DNA of 64,000 bases from Geomonas anaerohicana (GTDB taxonomy: Bacteria > Desulfobacterota > Desulfuromonadia > Geobacterales > Geobacteraceae), in contig NZ_JAEMHL010000001.1 in the NCBI RefSeq assembly GCF_016458305.1, positions 434,001 through 498,000 of the forward strand. Direction: 5' to 3'. A model generated the notes under the pieces. That model was not told the DNA's origin and searched no databases. It saw nothing but the letters and a program-made list of their open reading frames with translations. Shown one piece after another: positions 43,679-52,648 of the stretch; position 1 is the stretch's first letter; every line of letters starts with the position of its first letter. The position numbers and the translations under genes are program-made.

Positions 43679-44503
43679 ATGCTCGATTTCAAGGTTGCCA
43701 AAGATACATGTACCCGTTGCGGGTTGTGCGTCGCCGACTGCCCGGCCCACGTCATCGACACGGCAGACGGGTTTCCGTTGATCACCGCGGAGAAGGAAGC
43801 GGGCTGCTACCGCTGCCAGCACTGTTTCGCGGTCTGCCCGACCGGCGCGGTTTCCATTCTCGGGCTGGACCCGGGGAAGAGCACGCCGCTCACCGGCGAC
43901 TGGCGCCCGGACCCGGCGCGACTTGAGACCCTGATCAAGGGGCGCCGCTCGGTGCGTCGCTACAAGCCGGAGAACCTGGAGCCGGAACTGATGCAGCGGC
44001 TCCTCGAAGTGGCGTGGCACGCGCCGACCGGGGTCAACACCCGGCAGGTCCGTTTCACCGTTATCGACGACCGCGATAAGCTGGCCGCGTTCCGCGAGGA
44101 ACTCCTGGCAGGCATCAAGCGCCTGGTGCAGGATAACGCTCTTCCCGAAGGACTCGCCTTCTTCGCAGACTTCGTGAAGCTCTGGGAGGAGCAGGGAGTG
44201 GACGTTTTGTTCCGCGGGGCTCCGCACCTGCTGGTGGCGTCGGTGTCGAGCAAGGCCGTATCGCCGCTGCAGGATTGCGTCATCGCGCTCAGCTACTTCG
44301 AACTCTTCGCCCAGACCAACGGCGTCGGGACCGTCTGGGACGGGCTCGCCAAGATCGCCATCGCCGACCTGGTGCCGGAAGCGCAGGCGACCCTGGGGAT
44401 TCCGGAGGATCATACCCTCGGTTACTGCATGGCCTTCGGCAAGCCCGCCGTCCAGTACGCCCGCACCGTGCAGCATCGCGGGGCGCTGATCCACAGGGTT
44501 TAG
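43679..44503 (+). CDS. Nitroreductase family protein with N-terminal 2x[4Fe-4S] ferredoxin domain
   Basis: 274 residues. Two ferredoxin motifs at the N-terminus, CTRCGLCVADCP and CYRCQHCFAVCP, then a nitroreductase domain (about 80-265) with RRSVRRYKPE, HAPTGVNTRQ and GVGTVWDGLAKIA, and a C-terminal GYCMAFGKPAVQYART. FMN-dependent; the ferredoxin part presumably feeds electrons from the anaerobic pool. Substrate unknown. ATG 43679 has GAGGAGAG upstream. Same strand as the flavodoxin-like reductase, with a 200-base repeat-filled gap. Confidence 0.92.
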   Translation: MLDFKVAKDTCTRCGLCVADCPAHVIDTADGFPLITAEKEAGCYRCQHCFAVCPTGAVSILGLDPGKSTPLTGDWRPDPARLETLIKGRRSVRRYKPENLEPELMQRLLEVAWHAPTGVNTRQVRFTVIDDRDKLAAFREELLAGIKRLVQDNALPEGLAFFADFVKLWEEQGVDVLFRGAPHLLVASVSSKAVSPLQDCVIALSYFELFAQTNGVGTVWDGLAKIAIADLVPEAQATLGIPEDHTLGYCMAFGKPAVQYARTVQHRGALIHRV

Positions 44504-44508
44504 TAAGG

Positions 44509-44647
44509 CAAATCCCCCCTGTCCCCCCTTTCACAAGGGGGGGACGCGGGGGCTCCTGCAGCGCGAAAAGGGGACTGGCTCCGCCAGGTGCCTGTCCCCT
44601 TTTCCTATTTCCTCCCGCCCCCGGAGGGGGAGGGCTGGGGAGGGGGA
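44509..44647. repeat. Stacked repeats of families A, B and D
   Basis: Family A at 44509-44543 (AAATCCCCCCTGTCCCCCC with its complement), family B at 44567-44602 (GGGGACTGGCTCCGCCAGGT, GCCTGTCCCC), and a single family D palindrome at 44610-44647. Three families within 140 bases, between convergent genes. Confidence 0.85.
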
Positions 44648-44648
44648 A

Positions 44649-46211
44649 TCATCGTGCCGCTTGGCTCCCATTATTGACTCCCATCAGCTTGGCCATGGTG
44701 TCCAACTGGTTGCCCGTAACCCGGCTCCCCTCGTGGTAGAAGGTCACCAGTTGTAGCGATCCACCTTTGACCGCCTTGATGGCCACGTCGTCGGGCGTGA
44801 AGGTGGTGCGCCCGAGCGATTTCTTGGTGGGCCAGTCGATCCCGCTGTAGCTCAGGTAAACCAGCTTGGAGCAGTAGACCCGCCCCTTGGACTCCACGTC
44901 GAAGTTGAAGTCGTACGGCTTGCCCACCTGGCGCAACGCCTGGATCACCATGTTGGCTCGCTCGGAGCGGGTGGCCCCGGTCTTGCGCATGATGCCGATG
45001 CTGTCGATGTTGAGGAAGTGCTGCACGGTGTTCATCTCGACGCCGGAGCGCAGCGCCTCGACCACCTCATGGCCGCTTCTGATCTGCTCCTGGTAGGGGC
45101 GCACCACGGGGTGATCCCAGATGCCCAGATCCTTCAGCTCCGCCTCGCTGCCGGTCCAGACCGCAGCATGTCCCCAGTAGCCAGGGATAAGCTTGTCGGT
45201 CAGACGGAAGGGTGTCTTCTCCAGCAGGATATCCCCAGCTTGCAGCGTCTTCTGCATTTCGGTCCGCACGTCCTCGCGGCCATAAAGCTTCCCCTTGCGG
45301 GTTTCGACCAGTCCCACCGCATTGCCGAAGATCATGCTGAACAGGCTGGTTCCTTCCCGCTCCAGCCCGAGCACCGTGTCGGTGGTCACCGCTCCGAAGA
45401 AGCCGAGCTTGCGCCCCACCACGTAGAACGGCGACCACTTCTTCACCATATCGTAGGAGGGGCTCTGCTTGATCAGCGTGGAGACGTAGTCCATGGCCAG
45501 CGTGTCCGACGAGAAAGGAGACTTGCGGATCTGCTTCTCGTAGAACTTGATGGCCTTGCGTACCCTTTGCCGGTTGGAGATGGAGTCGTAGCTCATGGTC
45601 ACCTTGGCGAGCTCGGCGCTCCTCACCGCGTAGCCGGGATCGCGTTCGTTGAGGATGCGGCGCAGTTTGCTGTCCCCTTCGAACAGGGACACGGCGAGCA
45701 GGTAGTTGTCGTAGAGGACCAGGGCCGAAGAGAGCGAGAGCATCACGCCTTTCAGCCGGCTTTCCGGGGTGATGCCGAGCGTAGCCATCTCCTTCTCGCC
45801 GGCATCCAGCCAACACTCGTGCGCCTCAGCCAGGGCGAGCAGTTTCTGGCGCAGCGCCATGTGCTGGATGATCCCCTGGTTGATGAGGGCGAGGTCGTCG
45901 CCGGTGAGCGGCTTGCCCTGGTCCATCTCCTGCTTGATGCGCACGCCGGTCTTGATGGTCTCGGCCCTTAGCGAAAGGGCCTCTTCCGCCAGGGTGCGGA
46001 ACTCGGTCAGTTCCCTGGTCAGCCCCTGTTCGACCGATGCCTTGCCGCAGCCGTGCGCGGCCAGGAAGTGCCCGGCGCAGGTTTTATTGGACTCGCCTTC
46101 GCTGCAAAGCCCCTTTTGTGCCAGGTCTTTAAGCGAGTCGCCGGCGCGGACGGGGAGGGCGCAGGAAAGGGTGATGAGCAAAGCGAGTAGGATGTAGAGC
46201 CGCAGTTTCAT
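44649..46211 (-). CDS. YiiX/NlpC-P60-like exported hydrolase (permuted papain fold)
   Basis: 520 residues. Signal peptide (LYILLALLITLSCALPVRA), an alpha-helical N-terminal region (about 25-330) of unknown role, and a C-terminal permuted NlpC/P60 (YiiX/YebB-type) domain. The latter has AGDILLEKTPF, GYWGHAAVWTG with the likely catalytic His, and RVYCSKLVYLSY with the likely catalytic Cys. Such domains act as lipid- or peptidoglycan-linked cysteine hydrolases. Start ATG 46211 has GGAGGA upstream; the 60 preceding in-frame codons lie in a repeat and are rejected. Confidence 0.8.
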   Translation of the reverse strand: MKLRLYILLALLITLSCALPVRAGDSLKDLAQKGLCSEGESNKTCAGHFLAAHGCGKASVEQGLTRELTEFRTLAEEALSLRAETIKTGVRIKQEMDQGKPLTGDDLALINQGIIQHMALRQKLLALAEAHECWLDAGEKEMATLGITPESRLKGVMLSLSSALVLYDNYLLAVSLFEGDSKLRRILNERDPGYAVRSAELAKVTMSYDSISNRQRVRKAIKFYEKQIRKSPFSSDTLAMDYVSTLIKQSPSYDMVKKWSPFYVVGRKLGFFGAVTTDTVLGLEREGTSLFSMIFGNAVGLVETRKGKLYGREDVRTEMQKTLQAGDILLEKTPFRLTDKLIPGYWGHAAVWTGSEAELKDLGIWDHPVVRPYQEQIRSGHEVVEALRSGVEMNTVQHFLNIDSIGIMRKTGATRSERANMVIQALRQVGKPYDFNFDVESKGRVYCSKLVYLSYSGIDWPTKKSLGRTTFTPDDVAIKAVKGGSLQLVTFYHEGSRVTGNQLDTMAKLMGVNNGSQAAR

Positions 46212-46230
46212 TGAAATCCTCCAGCAGAGC

Positions 46231-46346
46231 TCCCTCTCCCTCCGGGAGAGGGCTGGGGTGAAGGCGTTGCGATGATTGACTCTGTTGCCGAGTGGCAGCG
46301 CCCTCACCCGGCCTTTCGGCCACCCTCTCCCAGGGGGCGAGGGGAT
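46231..46346. repeat. Family C inverted repeat pair
   Basis: CCCTCTCCCTCCGGGAGAGG with GCTGGGGTGAAGG (46233-46264) faces CCCTCACCCGGCCTTTCGGC and CACCCTCTCCCAGGGGGCGA (46301-46341). It lies between two genes of the same strand. Confidence 0.8.
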
Positions 46347-46407
46347 GGACGGATAGTGAGTATCAGCCAAACGCGGCAAAGATACCGGCACTTTACTGCC
46401 GTGACAA

Positions 46408-49400
46408 CTAATTTGTTGCCGCGAGCGCCAGTTCCTTGAGCCCCTTCAGGTCGAGCTTGCCGGTGCCGAGGATGGGAAGGCTCTCCACCTCGATATAGCC
46501 GTCGCGTCCAGGCTTCCAGAGGTTGGGGAGCTCGCTCTCGGAGAGAAGCCGGGCCAGGGTGGCCGCATCGGTGGTGCCGCGGGTGTAGATCACCACCAGC
46601 CGCTCTCCCTTTTTCTCGTCCGGGACCGCGGTTACCGCCAGGATCCCGGTCTGCCCCAGCCTGCCGTGCAGCTCGTCCTCCACCGCGCCGTGCGGGACCA
46701 TCTCGCCGCCGATTTTGCTGAAGCGCGAGATGCGGTCGGTGATCCTGATGAAGCCGTCATCGTCCATGATGCCGAGGTCCCCGGTGGCGTACCAGCCGTC
46801 CCGCACCACCGCTGCGGTCTGTTCCTCTTTCCCGAGGTAGCCCACCATCACGTTTGGTCCCTTCACCTCGATCATCCCGGTTTGCCCCGGTTTGAGGATG
46901 GCGCCGCTTTCCGTATCGACCACGCGGATCGCCACGCCCGGGATCGGGTGCCCGACGCTCCCCTCCTTGGCACCCAGCTGGCGCACCCCGTCGATCTCCA
47001 CGTCCGGCAGGCTCAGCGAGATGACCGGGGAAAGCTCCGTCGCGCCGTACCCTTCCATGGGGCGCACCCCGAATTTCTCCTCGAAGCTGTCGGCCACCTT
47101 GCTTTTCAGCTTCTCGGCGCCGGTGATCACCAGCCGTAGCGAGGCGAAGTCCTCGCGCTTGGCGCGACGCAGGTAGGAAAGCAGGAAGGTCGGCGTCGCC
47201 AGGAGCAGGGTCGACTTGTGCTCCCGCACCACCTGGGCGATCTTCTCGCCGTCGAGCGGGTTCGGGTGGTATGCCGCGGAGAAGCCGCTGGTGAGCGGGA
47301 ACCAGAGCGTCGCCGTGAAGCCAAGGGAGTGGAAGAAGGGGAGGGCGGAGCAGATGTTGTCGTTCAGGTCCACCCGGAACACCATGCGCAGCGCCTCGAT
47401 GTTGGACATGATGTTGTGGTGGCTCAGCATCACCCCCTTGGGCTCGCCGGTGCTCCCCGAGGAGAAGATGACGGTGGCGCTCTTGTCGGCGTGGAAGCCG
47501 TTGCTCCGGCACAGTAGCGACGCCGGGAAGAGGCGTGCCTTGAAGAGGGCGACGAGCTTGTCCAGTCCTGAGATGGTCGGGGCGATGTCCTCCAGGCAGA
47601 TCATTCCTTCCAGCTGCGGCAGCGTGGGCATCTTTTCCAGGAAACTGCGCGACGTGATCACGGTACGGATGCCGCATTGATCGATTGCGGAGCGCAGGGA
47701 CGCCTCGGAGGCGGTGAAGTTGAGGTTGACGGTGACCCGCCCCAGCATGGAGAGCGCCAGGTTGGCCAGCACCCCGCCCGCTGACGCGGGGAGCAGAAGC
47801 CCCGCATGCTCCTCGGGACCGATCAGTCGCTCCAGCTTGCCCGCCAGCGCCACGGCGCCGACCAGGGTGCGGCCGTAGTTCAGGTCTTTGCCGGAGGTGT
47901 CTGCCACGGCGCGGCGGCTCCAGTACTGGCGTGCGGTGCGGATGAAGTATTCCGGCAGCGGCCTCCTTTGCTCCTTGCGGGAGGCGAAGTAGTCACAGGA
48001 GAGTTCGGCTACCTTCTGGCGCACCTCGACGGCGGGGCTGGTGGCGGGCATCGCCGTGCCGAACAGGATGGTTACCGGGTACGGGGAGAACGCGGGCAGC
48101 CGCGACAGGAGTTTGCCGTGGGCGTAGGAGAGGATGCTCCCCCAGGCGCCGCCGATGTAGACCGGGATGATCGGGTGGCCGCTGTCCTTCACGATGCGCT
48201 CGAAGCCGCCGCGGAACTCGCCCAGCATGCCGTTCCTGGTCAGGGCGCCTTCGGCGAAGATGCAGACCATGTACCCTTCGTCCAGGGCGGCACGGGCCCG
48301 CTTGATGAATTCCAGCATCTCGCGCCTGCCGTCGGTCGAGGAAACCGGGATCACCCCCATGAGTTTGAACAGGCCGCGCAGCACCGGCGTGTTGTAGATG
48401 CTGCGTTCCATGACGAAGCGGATGCGGCGCTGGCAGGTGGCGGTGAGGAGCAGCGCGTCGACCCAGGTGACGTGGTTGGGGATCAGAAGGGCCGGCCCCT
48501 CCACGGGCAGGTTGTCCTGGCCGATAATGCGCAGGCGGTAGAAGATGCGCATGGTCACCAAGGCGATGAAGCGGAGCAGAAAGTCCGGTAGGATCCGGAA
48601 GGAAAGGATGGTGAGCGCCAAGGTCAGCGCCCCTATGATGCTGAACCCCTGCGCGGCGGAGAGTCCCAGCGGCCCGCTGAAGAGCCAGGTGAGGCCCGAG
48701 GCGAACAGGATGCCGATCCAGTTGATGAAGGTCGAGGCCGCCAGTACTTCGCCGCGCATGGAGGCGTCGGCGCGCAGCTGGATGAAGGTCTGCAGCGGCA
48801 GGCTGAAGACGCCGGCGGAGATGCCGAAGCAGACGATGACGGCGAGGCTGACCGGGAGGCTGGCCGGCAGTACGTGCAGCAGCCACGGTGACAGGGTGAG
48901 GCCGGCGGCGCCCAGCGGGACGATGCCGAACTCGACGTCGCGGCCGGAGAGCTTGGCGGCGAGCAGCGAGCCGAGACCGATACCGAGCGCCGCCGCCAGG
49001 AAGAGGTAACCGCTATGGGTCTCCGAGAGCCCGAGCCGCTCCATGCCGTAGCCGATCAGGTTGAGTTGGGCGAAGGCACCGATGAACATGAACCAGGCCA
49101 ACCCGATGATGGCGAGCATGAGGTGGCGGTCGCGGCTCACGCCCCTGATGGTGCGCAGGATCTCGGTCGGGAGCAGCGCCACCGGGTGGTTGGCGTCGCA
49201 GTGCTCGCTCTTCCCGATCAGGCGGGCCGAGCAGAGGCCGGCGACCGCGATGGCGAGGCAGAAAAGCGCTGCCACCCAGAAACGTCCGTCGACCAGTTGG
49301 GCCAATCCGGAGGCCAGTCCGGTGCCGACGATGATCGCCATGAAAGTGCAGGATTCCATAGCCCCGTTGGCCCGGGAGAGTTCTTCCTTGGCCACCAATT

Positions 49401-49788
49401 CCGGGAGGATGCTGTACTTCGCGGGAGCGAAGAAGGTGCTGTGGGCGGCCATCAGGAAGGCGACCAGGTAGAGGGCCTGCTCCAGGCGCAGGGCGAAGGC
49501 CGCGACCGCCAAGAGCGTCACCAGGACTTCGACCAGCTTCACGTTCACGATCAGCTTCGCTTTCGGGAACCGGTCGGCGAGGCAACCGGCCGGTGCCGAG
49601 AAGAGCAGGAAGGGGAGCACGAAGGCCGCGCCTACCGTGGCGGTGACGGCGCCGGCATGGGCGCGCCCGTGGCTGCCGATCAGGAAGAAGATGATCAACA
49701 GCTTCAGGATGTTGTCGTTCAGCGCCCCGAGGAACTGGGTGGTGTTGAGCCAGGCGAATGATTTCGATGAGGTGGTGTCGGTGCTCAT
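46408..49788 (-). CDS. Three-domain fusion: MFS lysophospholipid flippase, acyltransferase and acyl-ACP synthetase (Aas/LplT type)
   Basis: 1126 residues. Residues about 1-400 form a 12-helix MFS transporter like LplT; about 420-620 form a PlsC acyltransferase with NHVTWVD (HX4D, near 437) and FAEGALTRNG; about 640-1126 form an AMP-binding synthetase with IFSSGSTGEPKGVMLS (near 776-790), GYGATELSP and TGDLGIMD. The set corresponds to E. coli LplT plus the two domains of Aas, here in one chain. Together they would import lysophospholipid and re-acylate it at the inner membrane. Fifteen bases after the amidohydrolase gene, so co-transcribed with it. Confidence 0.92.
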   Translation of the reverse strand: MSTDTTSSKSFAWLNTTQFLGALNDNILKLLIIFFLIGSHGRAHAGAVTATVGAAFVLPFLLFSAPAGCLADRFPKAKLIVNVKLVEVLVTLLAVAAFALRLEQALYLVAFLMAAHSTFFAPAKYSILPELVAKEELSRANGAMESCTFMAIIVGTGLASGLAQLVDGRFWVAALFCLAIAVAGLCSARLIGKSEHCDANHPVALLPTEILRTIRGVSRDRHLMLAIIGLAWFMFIGAFAQLNLIGYGMERLGLSETHSGYLFLAAALGIGLGSLLAAKLSGRDVEFGIVPLGAAGLTLSPWLLHVLPASLPVSLAVIVCFGISAGVFSLPLQTFIQLRADASMRGEVLAASTFINWIGILFASGLTWLFSGPLGLSAAQGFSIIGALTLALTILSFRILPDFLLRFIALVTMRIFYRLRIIGQDNLPVEGPALLIPNHVTWVDALLLTATCQRRIRFVMERSIYNTPVLRGLFKLMGVIPVSSTDGRREMLEFIKRARAALDEGYMVCIFAEGALTRNGMLGEFRGGFERIVKDSGHPIIPVYIGGAWGSILSYAHGKLLSRLPAFSPYPVTILFGTAMPATSPAVEVRQKVAELSCDYFASRKEQRRPLPEYFIRTARQYWSRRAVADTSGKDLNYGRTLVGAVALAGKLERLIGPEEHAGLLLPASAGGVLANLALSMLGRVTVNLNFTASEASLRSAIDQCGIRTVITSRSFLEKMPTLPQLEGMICLEDIAPTISGLDKLVALFKARLFPASLLCRSNGFHADKSATVIFSSGSTGEPKGVMLSHHNIMSNIEALRMVFRVDLNDNICSALPFFHSLGFTATLWFPLTSGFSAAYHPNPLDGEKIAQVVREHKSTLLLATPTFLLSYLRRAKREDFASLRLVITGAEKLKSKVADSFEEKFGVRPMEGYGATELSPVISLSLPDVEIDGVRQLGAKEGSVGHPIPGVAIRVVDTESGAILKPGQTGMIEVKGPNVMVGYLGKEEQTAAVVRDGWYATGDLGIMDDDGFIRITDRISRFSKIGGEMVPHGAVEDELHGRLGQTGILAVTAVPDEKKGERLVVIYTRGTTDAATLARLLSESELPNLWKPGRDGYIEVESLPILGTGKLDLKGLKELALAATN

Positions 49789-49803
49789 GGCGGTGCTCCT
49801 GGG

Positions 49804-50796
49804 CTAAAGCCTGATGATCGAATTGGCGTTAAAGAAGATCTGCTCCGGGACGCCCAGCGCTTCCTTGAGGGCGACGTCCTGGTCCCACGGGTTGGGGACC
49901 TGCGCGATCTGCAGCATGCGCCGCGGCGAGAGCCGGTTAGGGAACCCCAAGGGGGTGACCGCCGCCGTGTTGGGGATGGGCATGTCGGTGCCGTAGAGGA
50001 GCCGGCCGAACAGTTCCGGGTGCTTGAGCAGGCGCTGCAGGTGGGTCAGCCGGTTCAACTGCGTGAGCGCGGAGATGTCCGCGTACAGGTTGGCGTACTC
50101 GCCGCAGAGTCTGAGGAAGCGGCGGTGGTTGCTCTCGCCGTGGTTTCTACCGTTACTGGCCGCGTGGGCAGCGATGACGTTGACGCCGAGGCTGAGCGGC
50201 AGCCTCAGACGCTCCGGGTCCGCCAGTTCGTTGCGGACTGCGGTGAAGGATTTCTCCGAGCCGGTGTGGGTGAGCAGCGGCAAGCCAAGCTCCACAAGTT
50301 TCAGGTAGAACGGCGTCAGGCTCCGGTCGGCCGGGTCGAAGTGCTGGATGGAGGGGAGCCACTTCACCAGCACCGCGCCGTCCGCCGCCGCCCGCTCCAG
50401 GCGCTCCAGCGCGTCGCGGCGCAGGGGATTGATGCTGGCGCCGAAAAGGAGGTTCGGGTATTTGGCCGTCTCCGCCGCCACGAACTCGTTGGGGATGAAC
50501 ATCTCGGTCTGCGAGCGGTCCAGTTTCCCCTTGTCGTCCACAGCGCCGTCCATGGCCAGGATGACCGCTGCAGTCACCCGCTTCGAGGTGATCAGGCTCT
50601 GCGACGTGCGCCGCATGACCAGCCCGTCCCCTTCCTTGAGCAGTTCCTGTTCCGTCACGCCGAAGGCTTTCAGGAACACTCTGTATCTCCAGCTCCTGCG
50701 CATGGCGGGTGAGATGAAGCAGCCACTGTTTCCCGCACCGATGCCGGCGGTGTGGCAGTGGATGTCGATGATGCCTTTTGCTGTGGTGGTGTCCAT
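49804..50796 (-). CDS. Amidohydrolase family protein (amidohydrolase-2 type)
   Basis: 330 residues. TIM-barrel metal-dependent hydrolase: metal motif IDIHCHTAG near the N-terminus, LTHTGSEKSF and VIAAHAASN with metal-ligand His, and GTDMPIP (catalytic Asp) near residue 270. Resembles PF04909 proteins acting on decarboxylations or hydrolyses of small acids; no substrate can be assigned. GGAGA precedes ATG 50796. First gene of a two-gene unit with the Aas-type fusion, a pairing not explained by known chemistry. Confidence 0.85.
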   Translation of the reverse strand: MDTTTAKGIIDIHCHTAGIGAGNSGCFISPAMRRSWRYRVFLKAFGVTEQELLKEGDGLVMRRTSQSLITSKRVTAAVILAMDGAVDDKGKLDRSQTEMFIPNEFVAAETAKYPNLLFGASINPLRRDALERLERAAADGAVLVKWLPSIQHFDPADRSLTPFYLKLVELGLPLLTHTGSEKSFTAVRNELADPERLRLPLSLGVNVIAAHAASNGRNHGESNHRRFLRLCGEYANLYADISALTQLNRLTHLQRLLKHPELFGRLLYGTDMPIPNTAAVTPLGFPNRLSPRRMLQIAQVPNPWDQDVALKEALGVPEQIFFNANSIIRL

Positions 50797-50823
50797 GTCA
50801 TTCTCCTGCTAGGTCGGTTTTGG

Positions 50824-50955
50824 GAAGGGGACTGGCTCCGCCAGGTGCCTGTCCCCCTTAATGCTGCCCCTTAATGCCTAGGGAAGCAGGCTGAGCTGAA
50901 AGGAGCGTACCGCAAGAGGGACAGGCACCTAACGGAGCCAGTCCCTTCTGCTATC
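50824..50955. repeat. Two family B repeats
   Basis: Short form at 50824-50859 (AAGGGGACTGGCTCCGCCAG, GTGCCTGTCCCC) and extended form at 50894-50955 (AAAGGAGCGTACCGCAAGAG, GGACAGGCACCTAACGGAGC, CAGTCCCTTCTGCT), inverted relative to each other. The rest of the 331-base gap holds no gene. Confidence 0.8.
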
Positions 50956-51091
50956 CCTTGCAACACCATCCGCTGATAGAGCCTTCTTTTACAGATACTA
51001 TGCCAATTGTGGAACAACGAAGAGTGCAGGTGTAACTGTCTGATTCTGTGCTGGTAGTCGAAAAGAGGCCGCTTCGTGCTGTAAACACAGC

Positions 51092-51129
51092 TTGACATTT
51101 GGTGTACATAGATAATACATAAAATGTAT
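51092..51129 (+). promoter_or_regulatory. Promoter-like sequence and palindrome at the start of the sigma-54 activator gene
   Basis: TTGACA at 51092-51097 is a good -35 box. The -10 region is poor (TAATAC or TACATA at 15-18 bases). ATACAT-AAA-ATGTAT (51115-51129) is a perfect palindrome touching the start codon at 51128. No ribosome site is visible, so translation may be leaderless and subject to autoregulation. Confidence 0.4.
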
Positions 51130-52615
51130 GACTGCTACCAAAATGACTGATCAAGAATGGGCTTTCCTGGAAACAGTTGCGCGGGCCGCCTTTGCCAATC
51201 CTTTCGGCGAGACCAGGGGCGATCTCGATTTCGCCATCGGAGGCGCGCCGCGCGGGTCTTCGTCTGAAGAGATCCTGGAGTCGGTGCTGAGCCGGGTAGC
51301 GACGCAGGTGGAGAGCCTGCGCCGGCGCGGGCTGGCGGATCTGAAGGGGCAGCGGGATAACCGGCGCGAGGTGCTGCGCCGGTTCTGCCTGTTCCACGTT
51401 TTTCACCGGCACGTCGATCACTTCGACCGGCTCATCCAGGCGCAGTTGCAGGAGGGAGACAAGCCCTGCCGCGTCAGCTTCGCCCGGCAGGCCTTGGAGG
51501 AGTTGTCCGGTTTCGGCCTTACCACTGAAGAGGCGGAGCGGACCTTTGCCGTATTTTACCAACTGCGCCGCGCCTTTTACTTCATAAGGAACGGGCTGGT
51601 GGGGAGCTCACCTTCCATGAAAGCGCTGCGCCGCCACCTCTGGGACTGCGTCTTTACCCACGACGTGCGCTGGTTCGAGGCAGGGCTGTGGAACCGCATG
51701 GAGGAGTTTTCTATCCTGCTGCTCGGGGAGACGGGGACCGGCAAGGGGGCTGCTGCGGCCGCTATCGGGCGCTCCGGCTTCATCCCCTACGACCCGGCCC
51801 GGAACGGCTTCAGCGAGAGCTTCACCCGCAACTTCGTGGCCATCAACCTTTCTCAGTACTCCGAGGGGGTGCTCGAATCCGAACTCTTCGGCCACAAGAA
51901 GGGTTCCTTCACCGGTGCCGTCGAGAACCACGAGGGGCTTTTCAGCCGTTGCGCCCCGCATGGTGTCATCTTCCTGGACGAGATCGGAGACGTCAGCATC
52001 CCTGTGCAGATCAAGCTCTTGCAGGTGTTGCAGGAGCGGGTTTTCTTTCCGGTCGGGAGCCACGAGCCCCGGCGCTTCAGCGGCCGCATCGTGGCGGCCA
52101 CCAACCGGCCTCTCGACGAGATGATGGTCAACGGGAAGTTCCGGGAAGACCTTTACTACCGTCTATGCTCCGACGTGGTCACCATTCCGCCCCTGCGCCA
52201 GCGTCTGCAGGAGGAGCCCGCAGAGTTGGAGCACCTTTTGGATGCGATCCTGCGTCGCATCGCCGGACAGCCCGTTTCGGGGCGGGAGCGGCAATTGGTG
52301 CAGAAGGTGTTGCAGCGCGATGTGGGGCGGGAGTACGACTGGCCGGGCAACGTCAGGGAGTTGGAGCAGGCCGTGAAGCGGATCATCCTCACCGGTCGCT
52401 ACCAGGGCGTGCAGCGGGAAAAGGGGAAGGGGGATGCGATGGAGCGTCTGGCCGCAGGGCTCAGGGACGGCGCGCTCAACGCCGAGGAAGTGTTAGCCGC
52501 CTACTGCGGGCTTCTCTACGACACCCATGGCACCTACGAAGAAGTCTCCCGCCGCACCCAGCTCGATCGGCGTACGGTGAAGAAGTATGTGCAGATGTGT
52601 GGGCGTGAACAGTGA
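51128..52615 (+). CDS. Sigma-54-dependent transcriptional activator with unrecognised N-terminal sensor domain
   Basis: 495 residues. N-terminal about 180 residues are helical and not recognised as receiver, GAF, PAS or ACT (HVFHRHVDHFDRLIQAQLQ, FAVFYQLRRAFYFIRNGLVG). The AAA+ domain has Walker A GETGTGKG (near 200), the sigma-54 loop as GSFTGA (near 259), Walker B HGVIFLDEIGD and the R-finger region FREDLYYRL. The C-terminal part (about 420-495) has a Fis-like helix-turn-helix (TYEEVSRRTQLDRRTVKKYV). A possible operator overlaps its start. Target genes unknown; the divergent amidohydrolase/Aas unit is one candidate. Confidence 0.9.
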   Translation: MTATKMTDQEWAFLETVARAAFANPFGETRGDLDFAIGGAPRGSSSEEILESVLSRVATQVESLRRRGLADLKGQRDNRREVLRRFCLFHVFHRHVDHFDRLIQAQLQEGDKPCRVSFARQALEELSGFGLTTEEAERTFAVFYQLRRAFYFIRNGLVGSSPSMKALRRHLWDCVFTHDVRWFEAGLWNRMEEFSILLLGETGTGKGAAAAAIGRSGFIPYDPARNGFSESFTRNFVAINLSQYSEGVLESELFGHKKGSFTGAVENHEGLFSRCAPHGVIFLDEIGDVSIPVQIKLLQVLQERVFFPVGSHEPRRFSGRIVAATNRPLDEMMVNGKFREDLYYRLCSDVVTIPPLRQRLQEEPAELEHLLDAILRRIAGQPVSGRERQLVQKVLQRDVGREYDWPGNVRELEQAVKRIILTGRYQGVQREKGKGDAMERLAAGLRDGALNAEEVLAAYCGLLYDTHGTYEEVSRRTQLDRRTVKKYVQMCGREQ

Positions 52616-52648
52616 AGCAACTGGGCTAGGCTCGGCGGTCCCGTGAGG

